From Ensifer adhaerens (GTDB lineage: Bacteria > Pseudomonadota > Alphaproteobacteria > Rhizobiales > Rhizobiaceae), in assembly GCF_001270265.1 (NCBI RefSeq), contig NZ_LGAP01000001.1:186001-250000 (forward strand): 64,000 nucleotides of DNA, in the 5' to 3' direction. The notes below the pieces were generated by a model that worked only from the letters and a program-made list of their open reading frames with translations, was not told where the DNA came from and ran no database searches. Both the position numbers and the translations under genes were made by a program. Of this stretch, positions 22,526 to 32,322 are shown piece after piece. Position 1 is the stretch's first letter. The number at the start of each line of letters is the position of its first letter.

Positions 22526-22999
22526 ATGCGCTGCCCCTATTGCGGTTCCGAAGACAGCCAGGTGAAGGACAGCCGTCCGGCAGAGGACGGTAATGCCATT
22601 CGCCGTCGCCGTATCTGCCCGGATTGCGGCGGTCGCTTCACGACCTTCGAGCGGGTGCAGCTGCGTGAGCTGATGATCATCAAGAAGACCGGTCGGAAGG
22701 TGCCTTTCGACCGGGATAAGTTGCTGCGGTCTTTCGAGATCGCACTGAGAAAGCGCCCGGTCGACCGCGACCGCATCGAGCGGGCGGTTTCCGGCATCGT
22801 GCGGCGGCTCGAAAGCTCCGGCGAGACCGAAATCCCTTCGGAAGAGATCGGCCTGCAGGTGCTTGAAGCGCTGAAGAGCCTCGACGACGTTGCGTTCGTG
22901 CGTTACGCATCGGTCTATCGGGATTTCTCCCACGCCGAAGATTTCGAGAAGGTCATCGCCGAGATCAGCGCCAAGATTGCGCGCGACCCCGGCGAATAG
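22526..22999 (+). CDS. nrdR: Transcriptional repressor NrdR
   Basis: Zinc-ribbon/ATP-cone repressor of ribonucleotide reductase genes, 157 residues. The N-terminal zinc ribbon has CPYC (residues 3-6) and CPDC (31-34). The ATP-cone follows at about 49-139 ([22 protein letters not shown]). It starts 10 bases after glyA and precedes ribD, an order widely conserved in alphaproteobacteria. Confidence 0.96.
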   Translation: MRCPYCGSEDSQVKDSRPAEDGNAIRRRRICPDCGGRFTTFERVQLRELMIIKKTGRKVPFDRDKLLRSFEIALRKRPVDRDRIERAVSGIVRRLESSGETEIPSEEIGLQVLEALKSLDDVAFVRYASVYRDFSHAEDFEKVIAEISAKIARDPGE

Positions 23000-23005
23000 G
23001 AAAGC

Positions 23006-24127
23006 GTGCGGATCGCCATGGCCAACCCCACCCGAAAGGACGAGAGGTTCATGGCGGCGGCGCTGCGGCTGGCACGCCATCATATCGGACAGACATCCAC
23101 GAACCCTTCCGTCGCCTGCCTGATCGTTCAGGACGGTATTGTCGTCGGACGTGCCGTGACCGCCAGAAGCGGTCGCCCGCATGCGGAGGCGCAGGCGCTC
23201 GCCGAAGCCGGCGAGCGGGCACGGGGCGCGACTGCCTATGTCACGCTCGAACCCTGTTCGCACCACGGCAAGACGCCGCCCTGCGCCGATGCGCTGGTTA
23301 CCTCCGGCGTTGCCCGCGTGGTTATTTCGATTCTCGATCCGGACAAACGCGTTGCCGGCCGCGGCGTCGTGCGTTTGCGTGATGCCGGAATCACGGTCGA
23401 TATTGGTGTTCTGCAGGAGGAGGGGCATCGCGCGCTCGAAGCCTATCTCATGCGGCAGGTCAGCAAGCGCCCGCATGTGACTCTCAAACTTGCGGTTTCC
23501 GCCGACGGCATGATCGGACGTATGGGCGCCGGGCAGGTTCGCATCACCGGCCCGATTTCGAGGGCGCAGGTCCAGATCCTCAGGGCGCAAACCGATGCGA
23601 TCCTGGTGGGCATAGGTACGGCGACTGCCGATGACCCGGAACTGACCGTGCGTCTGCCTGGACTGGAGGACCGCTCGCCCATCCGCATCGTCCTCGATCG
23701 GCGGCTGGACCTTTCGCCCAGATCAAAGCTCGCGCAGTCGGCACGCCAGGTCTCGGTGATTGTCGTGTCAGGCGAGCCGTCGGCGCAATCGGAATTGGAG
23801 CCGGCCGGCGACCGGGCCGCCCGCCGCGCGGCGCTTGAGGCTGCCGGTGTCGAGGTGTTGGAAACCGGAACGGTTGCCGATCTGCTCACGGCGCTCGGCT
23901 CGCGCGGTATTTCCTCGCTGCTTGTCGAGGGTGGTGCGGTTACCGCGCGTGCCTTCCTGGAGGCTGGGCTCGTCGATCGCATTCAGATCTACACCGGCCC
24001 CGGAAGCATTGGCGAAAACGGCATCGCATCCCCATTTGACCGGAAGTCCGTGCCCGCCGGCTTCACGCTCGTCAATTCCGCGCGATACGGCGACGACCTT
24101 TTCGAAGAATACGAAAGAGAGAACTGA
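23006..24127 (+). CDS. ribD: Bifunctional diaminohydroxyphosphoribosylaminopyrimidine deaminase / reductase
   Basis: Second and third steps of riboflavin synthesis; 373 residues. The N-terminal deaminase domain carries the zinc ligands HAE (near residue 55) and PCSHHGKTPPC (near 82-92). The C-terminal reductase domain (from about 155: RPHVTLKLAVSADGMIG) ends in SLLVEGGAVTARAFL. GTG at 23006 is preferred because AGGAAA lies just before it; ATG at 23018 is too far from that site. The stop overlaps the ribE start by one base. Confidence 0.94.
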   Translation: MRIAMANPTRKDERFMAAALRLARHHIGQTSTNPSVACLIVQDGIVVGRAVTARSGRPHAEAQALAEAGERARGATAYVTLEPCSHHGKTPPCADALVTSGVARVVISILDPDKRVAGRGVVRLRDAGITVDIGVLQEEGHRALEAYLMRQVSKRPHVTLKLAVSADGMIGRMGAGQVRITGPISRAQVQILRAQTDAILVGIGTATADDPELTVRLPGLEDRSPIRIVLDRRLDLSPRSKLAQSARQVSVIVVSGEPSAQSELEPAGDRAARRAALEAAGVEVLETGTVADLLTALGSRGISSLLVEGGAVTARAFLEAGLVDRIQIYTGPGSIGENGIASPFDRKSVPAGFTLVNSARYGDDLFEEYEREN

Positions 24128-24747
24128 TGTTCACAGGCATTGTCACTGATATCGGTACCGTTGATGCGGTTACGCCGCTGAAGGAAGGCGTGAAGCTGCG
24201 CGTCGCCACCAATTACGACCCGACGACCATCGACATGGGTGCCTCCATTGCCCATTCCGGCGTTTGCCTGACGGTCACGGCTTTGCCGGACGGCGGCAGC
24301 AACGAGCGCTGGTTCGAGGTCGAGGCGTGGGAGGAGGCGCTGCGGCTGACGACCATCGCCGGCTGGAAAAAGGGCACGCGCATCAACCTCGAACGGTCGC
24401 TGAAGATCGGCGATGAACTCGGCGGCCATCTCGTTTCCGGCCATATCGACGACAAGGCGGAGATTCTCTCGGTCGAATCCGAAGGGGACGCGGTGCGGTT
24501 CCGTCTGCGCGCGCCGACACATCTGGCAAAGTTCGTTGCGCCGAAGGGATCCGTCGCGCTCGACGGCACTTCTCTGACGGTCAACAAGGTCGACGGCGCC
24601 GAGTTCGACGTGCTCTTGATCCGGCATTCGCTTGAGGTCACGACCTGGGGCGAGCGCCAGGCTGGTGATTTCGTCAACTTCGAAGTCGATACGATGGCGC
24701 GCTACGCCGCTCGCCTTGCGGAGTTTCCGGCCCCGAAGGCCGAATAG
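24127..24747 (+). CDS. ribE: Riboflavin synthase, alpha chain
   Basis: Dismutates two 6,7-dimethyl-8-ribityllumazines to riboflavin; 206 residues with two lumazine-binding repeats. The first starts MFTGIVTDIGTV, the second near residue 98 (GDELGGHLVSGHIDDKA). SGVCLTV and DGTSLTV mark equivalent positions in the two halves. It is translationally coupled to ribD through TGATG. ribH lies separately, 3 kb downstream. Confidence 0.95.
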   Translation: MFTGIVTDIGTVDAVTPLKEGVKLRVATNYDPTTIDMGASIAHSGVCLTVTALPDGGSNERWFEVEAWEEALRLTTIAGWKKGTRINLERSLKIGDELGGHLVSGHIDDKAEILSVESEGDAVRFRLRAPTHLAKFVAPKGSVALDGTSLTVNKVDGAEFDVLLIRHSLEVTTWGERQAGDFVNFEVDTMARYAARLAEFPAPKAE

Positions 24748-24773
24748 ACGGCCGCCGCCGCCAGAAGCCGACT

Positions 24774-24808
24774 AAGTGCACCATCTCCGGTGTGGAGATG
24801 GTGCGCTT
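24774..24808 (+). terminator. Terminator of the glyA-ribE unit
   Basis: 15-bp stem with one wobble, AAGTGCACCATCTCC / GGAGATGGTGCGCTT, loop GGTGT, followed by CTTATTC. The weak T run leaves termination efficiency uncertain. The hairpin also follows the convergent exported-protein gene. Confidence 0.65.
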
Positions 24809-24832
24809 CTTATTCGCTGACTACGCGCGTAT

Positions 24833-25189
24833 TCAACGCATGTAGATGGTGAGGCTTCCGTCGGCACCCTGCTGAGCGCCTCCTATATTACCCATTTCGA
24901 TGTTCTTGGCCTTTAGCTGCGCGGCCAGTTCCGCGTTGCTGTTGACCGCAGCTTGCAGGGCTGCGCGTTGCTCGGCCGAAGCACGCTCGACCCACAGGCG
25001 GGTCTGATCTTGCTCGCTCAGCGTGGAAATATCGACGATGGTGAACTTGTCCCCCTTGAAGTCGCGCACCGTCTTCTCGATTTCAGCCGGCCATTCCATT
25101 TTGGCGTCCTGAGCGTGCGGTATAGCTGCGAAGGCGAGGGACGAGAGCGCAGCAATGACTGATAGCTTTGCAATGCGATTCATGATCAA
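24833..25189 (-). CDS. Small exported protein, unknown function
   Basis: 118 residues with a signal peptide (MNRIAKLSVIAALSSLAFAAIPHAQ). The mature part is acidic and helical (SAEQRAALQAAVNSNAELAAQLKAKNIE) and ends in a short beta stretch (GSLTIYMR). No cysteine, so not a lipoprotein. The true start may be the second ATG at 25183. AAGGAGCTTG upstream supports translation. It stands alone, convergent with ribE. Confidence 0.75.
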   Translation of the reverse strand: MIMNRIAKLSVIAALSSLAFAAIPHAQDAKMEWPAEIEKTVRDFKGDKFTIVDISTLSEQDQTRLWVERASAEQRAALQAAVNSNAELAAQLKAKNIEMGNIGGAQQGADGSLTIYMR

Positions 25190-25392
25190 GCTCCTTGGTT
25201 GTCTGCGGCGCAGTGACCAGTAACCTGATACCCGAACACAATACGCGATGCGGGTTTCCGGGAGGCCTGCTGAGATGCGTGTCGCAGTCGTCAGCAGGCT
25301 GCATTACGGGCGACTTACCCGCAGCAAAATGTGTTGGATTCCCTTGTCTGATCGGGTGGTGTTGCCTGTCGTAATTCGCCTACACCCGATGT

Positions 25393-25408
25393 CAGGCAAT
25401 TTTGCCTG
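25393..25408. repeat. Short perfect inverted repeat
   Basis: CAGGCAA-TT-TTGCCTG in the 270-base gap between the small exported protein gene and the GNAT gene. It may be an operator for the leftward exported-protein gene or a minor hairpin after the GNAT gene. Nothing else is seen in this gap. Confidence 0.35.
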
Positions 25409-25459
25409 CAATCTAGACGTTTCGATGGCGTTTTCATCAAAACGACAATTGAGGATTGT

Positions 25460-26038
25460 TTACGTCTCCAAATGCGCGGGCATTGGCGCCTTACGGGCCG
25501 TGGCACTAGCCGGCGTTCGCTGCCGTTCAAACATGATCACATGCGTGCCGTGATAGCTCGTGCGCCAGAATTCCTTGAAGCCCTGCTTTTCGGCCACACG
25601 GACCGATGCACGGTTGCCGACATCGATGATGCAGGTTTTCCGCAGCTTGGGAAACTGCCGATCGGCCCATTCGAGCGCGGCGCTGACTGCCTCGGTTGCA
25701 AGCCCGCGGCCATGCGCTTTGGGGGAAAGCGCCCAGCCGGTCTCCATCGTTCCTTCGAGCGACGGTGTGATCAGCCGATGCACGTCGTGAAAGCCTGCTT
25801 CTCCAAGAAAGGTGCCGGTCGCACGATCCTGGATGGCGAAGAAGCCGAAGCCGAAATAATGCCACATGCCGACCTGGCGCAGGAAACGCGTCCACGATTG
25901 CTCACGCGTATAGGGAACGCCGCCGACGAAACGTGTTACCTCGCTGTCGGCAAACAGGGCAGCATAGGCAGAGAAGTCGTCGCGTCGATAGGGGCGCAGG
26001 ACCAGGCGTTCGGTCTCGATGATAGGAACACTGTGCAT
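25460..26038 (-). CDS. GNAT family N-acetyltransferase (RimJ/RimL-like)
   Basis: 192 residues with the GNAT fold. IETERLVLRPYRRDDF at the N-terminus is the RimJ/RimL-type opening. The acetyl-CoA-binding motif A is GWALSPKAHGRGLATEAVSAAL near residues 100-121, and VGNRASVRVAEKQGFKEF is motif B. Substrate unknown; such enzymes acetylate protein N-termini, amino acids or antibiotics. No operon partner. Confidence 0.88.
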   Translation of the reverse strand: MHSVPIIETERLVLRPYRRDDFSAYAALFADSEVTRFVGGVPYTREQSWTRFLRQVGMWHYFGFGFFAIQDRATGTFLGEAGFHDVHRLITPSLEGTMETGWALSPKAHGRGLATEAVSAALEWADRQFPKLRKTCIIDVGNRASVRVAEKQGFKEFWRTSYHGTHVIMFERQRTPASATARKAPMPAHLET

Positions 26039-26074
26039 CTTTTATCCGCTGCTATTGTTTGGAAGATGGGATGA

Positions 26075-26575
26075 TCAGATACCGGGCTCGCCGTCCCAGT
26101 AGTCGACGGCACTCTCGGTCCGCCCGACGAACCGGAAGCGTCTTTCGCCCGGGGCCGTGCGTGTCTTTGCGAGAAATTTGCCGGAATCCGGATATTCGCA
26201 GATCTCGGTCGCGGCCATCGTCGAGATCGAGATGTATTTGAGCGGCACGGTCCCGGTATTGATCAGGTGATGGGCCGTCTCCGGCCCGCCCGCTGGCGCA
26301 CCCAGAATGTCGCCCGGCCCAACGGCGTAACGCTCCGACCCGAACCGATAGGTGCCTTCACCTTCGAGGATGATGAACAGCTCTTCTTCGACATGGTGAT
26401 TGTGGAAGGGGCAACCGGACTTTCCCGGTGGCACTTCGCCATATCCGACGCCGAGATCTTTCAGGCCGAGCTGTCCGCCGAAAGAGGTGTCGCATGACTC
26501 AAAGAATGAGCCTTCGGACCAATGGTCGAGAGCGAGGTCCCTTGGGTTGACGATGGGTTTGTTGGTGTTCGCCAT
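26075..26575 (-). CDS. Cupin-domain protein
   Basis: 166 residues forming a single cupin barrel. Motif 1 reads FHNHHVEEELFIILEGEGTYRFG (metal-binding His/His/Glu) near residues 57-79, and motif 2 PGDILGAPAGGPETAHHLINTG near 86-107. The second-motif histidine is present, so a metal site is likely. Cytoplasmic. Such proteins may be isomerases, dioxygenases or sugar-binding; I cannot choose. It stands alone. Confidence 0.85.
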   Translation of the reverse strand: MANTNKPIVNPRDLALDHWSEGSFFESCDTSFGGQLGLKDLGVGYGEVPPGKSGCPFHNHHVEEELFIILEGEGTYRFGSERYAVGPGDILGAPAGGPETAHHLINTGTVPLKYISISTMAATEICEYPDSGKFLAKTRTAPGERRFRFVGRTESAVDYWDGEPGI

Positions 26576-26748
26576 GTATTCCTCCCTGGCGCTATCGTCG
26601 TCGCACGGAGCGACCTTTGCTGGTCATCCGTGTCGCGCGATTGATTTTTGGTCAACCGACAATCGGTCAGGTGTCGGGCGGCGGCCATCCATTCCCGGGG
26701 GCGTTGTTGCATTCGATTGATGGGTCAAGGCGCATGACAATGCGGCCG

Positions 26749-27489
26749 TCAGGCAGGGGCATGGGCGCCTCGCGAATGGTGTAGGAGGGCGTGGCGTACC
26801 TCGCCGAGGTGGCTGGCGACGCTGACGCAAAGAGCGCGGATCTCCTCGGTTGCCACGAGCAGATCCGGCACCATGATCGTCATCATGCCCGCCGATGATG
26901 CCGAGCGCACGCCGTTATGGCTGTCCTCAAGCGCCAGGCACAGCGCAGGCGCGATATCGAGCCGCCGGGCAGCAGTCAGGAAAGGCTCGGGATGCGGCTT
27001 GCCCAGTTGATAGTCGCCGTGGGCGACGACGACAGGGAAGCGGTCGAGCAATCCATGGAGGCCGAGGTTTCGCTCGACATCGTGATGCCGGGACGATGTC
27101 GCGATCGCAAAGGGAATGTCGAGGTCTTCCAGTGAGCCGATGAGTTCGACCACGCCGGGTTTCAACCGCAGTTCGGTCGTTGCCAGAATATGAAAGGTGG
27201 CCGCCGCCTGTTCCCAGAACCGGTCGAGATCGAAGTCTGTTCCGAAGTGCTTGCTCAGAGATTGTCGCGTTGCTTCCCCTGGAAGACCTATCGTCGCGAG
27301 ATAAAGCGACAGCGGCATGGTCTGCCCGAGCACCTTTGCAGTCGCAAGTATCGCGTCGCGATAGAGTGCCTCGGTATCGAACAACAGGCCGTCCATGTCG
27401 AAGACGACGGCCTGAGGCATGCGGGGCAGGCGTATAGATATCGACGGATCGACATCATGCATCAGGGACAACCTTCGCTTGATTTCCAT
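26749..27489 (-). CDS. HAD-superfamily phosphatase (beta-phosphoglucomutase-like)
   Basis: 246 residues, haloacid dehalogenase fold subfamily IA. Motif I is FDMDGLLFDTEA with the two catalytic aspartates near residue 31. Motif II (ATSSRH) lies near 135 and motif III/IV (GKPHPEPFLTAARRL ... CLALEDSHNGVRSA) near 163-190. Probably a sugar-phosphate phosphatase or phosphomutase. The N-terminal 25 residues precede the fold, so the true start could be ATG at 27459 (MHDVDPSIS). Confidence 0.88.
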   Translation of the reverse strand: MEIKRRLSLMHDVDPSISIRLPRMPQAVVFDMDGLLFDTEALYRDAILATAKVLGQTMPLSLYLATIGLPGEATRQSLSKHFGTDFDLDRFWEQAAATFHILATTELRLKPGVVELIGSLEDLDIPFAIATSSRHHDVERNLGLHGLLDRFPVVVAHGDYQLGKPHPEPFLTAARRLDIAPALCLALEDSHNGVRSASSAGMMTIMVPDLLVATEEIRALCVSVASHLGEVRHALLHHSRGAHAPA

Positions 27490-27740
27490 TGTCCGGGCCG
27501 GCTTTCTCTCCGACCAGGCGTTGTACGCGACTTGATTATTGTCATTGTCGGCAACGCCTGGCTACCCCCTCAAGCGTGACACAAGCGTTCCACGCCGCCT
27601 GGAGCGAGTAGGGTGCAAAGGGTGCCTCACGCGGCAAAAGGGCGCCAACAGCGGAATTTGCTTGCCATTCGACGCCGGTCATGGTTTGACCGCCGCCTCA
27701 GCCGGTCGCACCGGCGCGGAAATCTCAAGACAGGTGATCC

Positions 27741-28202
27741 ATGGCGAAGACCAAGGCTGCCCACATCCTGATTGTGGAAGCACGCTTCTATGACGATATG
27801 GCCGACGCATTGCTCGATGGCGCCAAACATGCGCTGGATGCAGCCGGAGCGACCTATGATATCGTGACGGTTCCCGGTGCCCTCGAAATCCCGCCGGCAA
27901 TCGCCATGGCGCTCGATGGCGCGGACGATGGCGGCACCGCGTATGACGGCTTCGTCGCGCTCGGCATGGTCATTCGCGGCGAGACCTATCATTTCGATAT
28001 CGTCGCGAACGAATCCTCGCGCGCGATCATGGACCTCGCCGTCAGTGAAAGCCTTGCCATCGGCAACGGCATCTTGACGGTCGAAAACGACGATCAGGCC
28101 TGGGCGCGTGCGCGTCGGGCGGAAGGCGACAAGGGCGGCTTTGCAGCGCGCGCTGCGCTGACCATGATAGAACTGAAGAAGAAATTGGGCACGGAACAGT
28201 GA
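27741..28202 (+). CDS. ribH: 6,7-dimethyl-8-ribityllumazine synthase
   Basis: Joins the pyrimidine and butanone-phosphate branches of riboflavin synthesis; 153 residues. [16 protein letters not shown] (N-terminal loop), [15 protein letters not shown] and the phosphate-binding [19 protein letters not shown] with catalytic histidine are all present. Its TGA overlaps the nusB GTG by four bases (GTGA), a ribH-nusB coupling common in bacteria. No FMN riboswitch could be found upstream. Confidence 0.95.
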   Translation: MAKTKAAHILIVEARFYDDMADALLDGAKHALDAAGATYDIVTVPGALEIPPAIAMALDGADDGGTAYDGFVALGMVIRGETYHFDIVANESSRAIMDLAVSESLAIGNGILTVENDDQAWARARRAEGDKGGFAARAALTMIELKKKLGTEQ

Positions 28203-28681
28203 CGAACACCCCCTCGGATCAGCCGTTGAAGCAGGTCAACCAACGCGGCGCGGCGCGCCTTGCTGCCGTGCAGGCGCTTTACCAGATGGATATCGGCGGC
28301 ACCGGCGTGCTGGAAGTCGTCGCTGAATACGAGGCACACCGCCTCGGCCAGGAACTGGACGGCGACACCTACCTGAAGGCCGATGCCTCCTGGTTCCGCT
28401 CGATCGTGGCAGGCGTCGTGCGCGATCAACGCAAGCTCGACCCGCTGATCGGCTCGGCGCTTCAGGACGACTGGGCACTCTCGCGGCTCGATTCCACCGT
28501 TCGCGCCATCCTGCGCGCCGGTACCTTCGAGATGCTGGAGCGCAAGGACGTGCCTGTTCCGGTGATCGTCACGGAATATGTCGAAATCGCCAAGGCTTTC
28601 TTCGGAGACGACGAGCCGAAGCTGGTCAATGCCGTTCTTGATCGGATTGCCCGGCAGGTTCGCGGCGAACCGAAGAAGTAG
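28199..28681 (+). CDS. nusB: Transcription antitermination factor NusB
   Basis: RNA-binding factor that, with NusE (S10), binds boxA in rRNA operon antitermination. 160 residues, all helical. [17 protein letters not shown] is the conserved N-terminal helix, and [28 protein letters not shown] the C-terminal signature. GTG start at 28199 overlaps ribH, giving translational coupling. Confidence 0.95.
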   Translation: MTNTPSDQPLKQVNQRGAARLAAVQALYQMDIGGTGVLEVVAEYEAHRLGQELDGDTYLKADASWFRSIVAGVVRDQRKLDPLIGSALQDDWALSRLDSTVRAILRAGTFEMLERKDVPVPVIVTEYVEIAKAFFGDDEPKLVNAVLDRIARQVRGEPKK

Positions 28682-28688
28682 CGCGGCC

Positions 28689-29918
28689 ATGGTTGCGGCT
28701 GCCGTCGATGACATGGGCTCTGCCCTTGGCGAAGCACGCCGCAACGTCTTCCTTCTGACGGCGGCGCAGGCGATCCTTGGCGTCGTCGGCCCGATCTGTT
28801 TTGCCGTCGGCGGTGTTGCCGGCTATCAGCTGCTTGCAGACGACAAGTCGCTGGCGACCGCGCCGCTGACCGCCTACAACGTCGGCATGGCGCTCGGCGT
28901 CATCCTCGTGGCGACGCTCTCGCGTTTGATTGGTCGCCGCTTTGCCTTCATGGTCGGTACCGGGATTGCCGCGGTCGGCGCTGCGATCGCCGCAGTCGCG
29001 CTCTTTCGCGAAAGCTTCTGGCTCTTTGCCTTCGGTCTTTCCGTGCTCGGCTCCTCCAACGGTTTTACCCAAAAGCTGCGCTTCGCGGCCGCTGACGCCT
29101 CGCCATCCTTCTACAAGCCGAAGGCGATATCGTGGATCCTGGGCGGGGGCATCGTTTCTGCGGTGCTCGGCCCGCAGATCGTCATTTTCGCCGGTGATCT
29201 GTTCGCGCCGGTTGCCTTTGTCGGCGCCTTCATCGCCTTGCTGCCGATCTGCCTGCTGGCCGCATTCTTCTTCGCGCCGTTGCGTCTGCCGGAGCAGGGG
29301 GTGGTGGCCAGCGAGCATCACGGTCAGGCCGCCCGGTCGCTCGGTGAGATCGTTCGCAGCCAACGCTTCATCACCGGCATGGTCTGCGGCATATCGAGCT
29401 ACGCGCTGATGACATTCATGATGACCGGTGCGCCGGTCGCCATGGTCGTCGGCTGCGGCTTTTCCACCGAGCTTGCGACGCTCGGCATCCAGTGGCACGT
29501 GCTCGCAATGTTCGCGCCAAGCTTCTTTACAGGGTGGCTGATCACGCGCTTCGGCGCGGAGCGCATCGTCGCCTGCGGGCTGCTGCTGCTCATGGCATGC
29601 GCCGCTGTTGCACACATGGGCCTGGAACTCTGGAACTTCTGGGGCGCCCTGGTGCTTCTCGGTCTGGGTTGGAATTTCGGCTTCATCGGTTCGACCGCTA
29701 TCGTTGCCGGTAGCTACCGCCCTCAGGAGGCCGACAAGGTTCAGGCCTTCCACGACATCATCCTGTTTACCACTGTCGCGCTGTCGTCCTTTGCCTCGGG
29801 CAAGGTTCTCTCGGTCTATGGCTGGGACATGCTGAACGCGGTCGTCTGGCCGGTGACGACCGTCTGCCTTGTCCTGCTCTTTTCCCTGATGCGTCGCCGC
29901 CCCCGCACTGCGGGCTGA
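28689..29918 (+). CDS. MFS transporter
   Basis: 409-residue inner-membrane permease with about twelve helices. The loop ATLSRLIGRRFAFMVGTG is the MFS motif between helices 2 and 3, and GWLITRFGAERIVACG the equivalent in the second half. Substrate unknown. The start is ATG at 28689, seven bases after nusB, so it is probably cotranscribed with ribH-nusB. The extra upstream codons overlap nusB and were rejected. Confidence 0.88.
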   Translation: MVAAAVDDMGSALGEARRNVFLLTAAQAILGVVGPICFAVGGVAGYQLLADDKSLATAPLTAYNVGMALGVILVATLSRLIGRRFAFMVGTGIAAVGAAIAAVALFRESFWLFAFGLSVLGSSNGFTQKLRFAAADASPSFYKPKAISWILGGGIVSAVLGPQIVIFAGDLFAPVAFVGAFIALLPICLLAAFFFAPLRLPEQGVVASEHHGQAARSLGEIVRSQRFITGMVCGISSYALMTFMMTGAPVAMVVGCGFSTELATLGIQWHVLAMFAPSFFTGWLITRFGAERIVACGLLLLMACAAVAHMGLELWNFWGALVLLGLGWNFGFIGSTAIVAGSYRPQEADKVQAFHDIILFTTVALSSFASGKVLSVYGWDMLNAVVWPVTTVCLVLLFSLMRRRPRTAG

Positions 29919-30115
29919 ACGGCCGCTGCTGCCAAAATCCTCCACCCGTAAAGGCCCGCCGGTAGCTAGTTTTCCGGGGCTTGACGATCTTTCGTTGCAA
30001 CCGCACTCTGGCCGCGCCGTGAGGGGTGCTGCTTGAGGAGGTGGTGCGTGATTCGCGGATTGAGGGGCCTGCGGCCGGGAGTGAGTCCGCGGGTTGAAAC
30101 GGAGGGTAATGCGAA

Positions 30116-32251
30116 ATGACCATTTTGTTGGGCGTTATCGCATGCGGGTTGCTCGCGGTGGCTTATGCCATCTGGGCAACACAGTCGGTGCTGGCCGCCG
30201 ACCAGGGGAACGCCCGCATGCAAGAAATCGCAGGCTACATTCGTGAAGGGGCGCAGGCCTATCTCACGCGTCAATACAGAACCATTGCCATCGTCGGCGT
30301 CGTCGTTTTCATCGGTGCCTGGGTTCTTCTTTCTTCCGCAGCCGCTTTCGGCTTTCTCGTCGGTGCCGTGCTTTCGGGTGCAGCAGGGTTCATCGGCATG
30401 CACGTTTCCGTTCGCGCGAACGTGCGCACTGCGCAGGCCGCTTCGGTCAGCCTGGCATCCGGTCTCGATATCGCCTTCAAATCCGGCGCGATCACCGGCC
30501 TTCTCGTCGCGGGCCTCGCCCTGCTCGGCGTGTCGGTCTACTACTTGTTCCTGACAGCGGGGCTGGGGCACGAGCCCGGTTCGCGTGAAGTGATCGACGC
30601 GCTGGTGGCGCTCGGCTTCGGCGCATCGCTGATCTCGATCTTCGCCCGTCTCGGCGGCGGCATCTTCACCAAGGGTGCTGACGTCGGTGGCGACCTTGTC
30701 GGCAAGGTGGAAGCCGGGATTCCGGAAGACGATCCGCGCAACCCCGCGACCATCGCCGACAACGTTGGCGACAACGTCGGCGACTGCGCCGGCATGGCGG
30801 CCGACCTGTTCGAAACCTACGCCGTCTCGGTGGTCGCAACCATGGTGCTGGCCGCGATCTTCTTTGCCGGCACGCCAGTGCTCTCGACCGTCATGGCCTA
30901 TCCCCTGGCGATTTGCGCGACCTGCATCATCACCTCGATCATCGGCACCTTCTTCGTCAAGCTCGGCAGCAACAACTCGATCATGGGTGCACTCTACCGA
31001 GGCCTGATCGTCACCGGTGTGCTGTCGATCTTCGGGCTGGGTGCTGCCACATCGTTGACGATCGGCTGGGGCTCGATCGGCACGGTCGCGGGCCAGGACG
31101 TCACCGGCTGGAACCTGTTCCTGTGCGGTATTCTCGGCCTGGTGGTCACGGCACTGATCGTGGTCATCACCGAATATTACACCGGCACCAACAAGCGCCC
31201 GGTGAATTCCATCGCGCAGGCGTCGGTCACCGGTCACGGCACGAACGTGATCCAGGGGCTTGCTGTCTCGCTGGAGTCGACGGCGCTGCCGGCAATCGTC
31301 ATCGTCGGCGGTATCATTGCGACCTATCAGCTCGCCGGCCTGTTCGGCACGGGTATAGCCGTGACCGCGATGCTCGGCCTTGCCGGCATGATTGTGGCAC
31401 TCGACGCCTTCGGTCCGGTGACGGATAATGCCGGCGGCATCGCAGAGATGTCGCACCTGCCACCGGAAGTGCGCAAGTCGACCGATGCGCTCGATGCCGT
31501 CGGCAACACGACGAAGGCCGTGACCAAGGGCTATGCCATCGGCTCGGCCGGCCTCGGCGCACTGGTTCTGTTTGCAGCCTACGCCAACGACCTCCGCTAC
31601 TTCGCCGCCAATGGCGACAAGTATCCGTACTTCGCCGATGTCGGTCAGATCTCTTTCGATCTGTCGAACCCTTATGTCGTTGCCGGACTGATCTTCGGTG
31701 GCCTCATTCCGTATCTCTTCGGCGGCATCGCGATGACGGCCGTCGGCCGTGCGGCAGGGTCGATCGTCGAAGAAGTGCGTCGCCAGTTTCGCGAAAAGCC
31801 CGGCATCATGGCAGGCACGGAGAAGCCTGACTACGGTCGCGCCGTCGACCTGCTCACCAAGGCGGCGATCCGTGAGATGATTGTCCCTTCGCTGCTGCCG
31901 GTTTTGGCGCCGCTCGTCGTCTATTTCGGCGTGCTGCTGCTGTCCGGCTCCAAGGCATCCGCCTTCGCGGCACTGGGCGCGTCGTTGCTCGGCGTCATCG
32001 TCAACGGCCTGTTCGTGGCGATCTCGATGACCTCGGGCGGCGGTGCCTGGGACAACGCCAAAAAGAGCTTCGAAGATGGTTTCGTCGACAAGAACGGCAG
32101 CCGGCATCTCAAGGGCTCCGATGCCCACAAGGCGTCGGTGACCGGCGACACCGTCGGCGATCCCTACAAGGATACGGCCGGCCCCGCGGTGAACCCGGCG
32201 ATCAAGATCACCAACATCGTGGCGCTGCTGCTTCTGGCCGTCCTCGCCTGA
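30116..32251 (+). CDS. hppA: Proton-translocating membrane pyrophosphatase, K+-insensitive type
   Basis: Couples pyrophosphate hydrolysis to proton pumping across the inner membrane. 711 residues with about 16 helices. The PPi-binding site is [20 protein letters not shown] then [23 protein letters not shown] (residues about 180-230). The residue that sets K+ dependence is lysine in GNTTKA, marking the K+-independent class. In rhizobia this enzyme is linked to acid tolerance and PPi energy conservation. AGGGTAAT precedes the ATG. Confidence 0.96.
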   Translation: MTILLGVIACGLLAVAYAIWATQSVLAADQGNARMQEIAGYIREGAQAYLTRQYRTIAIVGVVVFIGAWVLLSSAAAFGFLVGAVLSGAAGFIGMHVSVRANVRTAQAASVSLASGLDIAFKSGAITGLLVAGLALLGVSVYYLFLTAGLGHEPGSREVIDALVALGFGASLISIFARLGGGIFTKGADVGGDLVGKVEAGIPEDDPRNPATIADNVGDNVGDCAGMAADLFETYAVSVVATMVLAAIFFAGTPVLSTVMAYPLAICATCIITSIIGTFFVKLGSNNSIMGALYRGLIVTGVLSIFGLGAATSLTIGWGSIGTVAGQDVTGWNLFLCGILGLVVTALIVVITEYYTGTNKRPVNSIAQASVTGHGTNVIQGLAVSLESTALPAIVIVGGIIATYQLAGLFGTGIAVTAMLGLAGMIVALDAFGPVTDNAGGIAEMSHLPPEVRKSTDALDAVGNTTKAVTKGYAIGSAGLGALVLFAAYANDLRYFAANGDKYPYFADVGQISFDLSNPYVVAGLIFGGLIPYLFGGIAMTAVGRAAGSIVEEVRRQFREKPGIMAGTEKPDYGRAVDLLTKAAIREMIVPSLLPVLAPLVVYFGVLLLSGSKASAFAALGASLLGVIVNGLFVAISMTSGGGAWDNAKKSFEDGFVDKNGSRHLKGSDAHKASVTGDTVGDPYKDTAGPAVNPAIKITNIVALLLLAVLA

Positions 32252-32269
32252 TCTTTATCCCCGAAACGC

Positions 32270-32308
32270 AGAAGGCCCGCGGAACATCGTTCCGCGGGCC
32301 TTCTCTTT
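32270..32308. terminator. Terminator between hppA and bamE
   Basis: Perfect 16-bp stem AGAAGGCCCGCGGAAC / GTTCCGCGGGCCTTCT with a three-base loop ATC, placed between two convergent genes and able to stop both. Confidence 0.9.
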
Positions 32309-32322
32309 GCGATGGGGTGAAT

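Noticed and set aside
27490-27740. FMN riboswitch ahead of ribH
   Set aside because: The RFN box elements expected in this riboswitch are absent.
29966-32128. Long minus-strand frame opposite hppA
   Set aside because: Shadow of the pyrophosphatase gene; composition is unnatural and no domain is visible.
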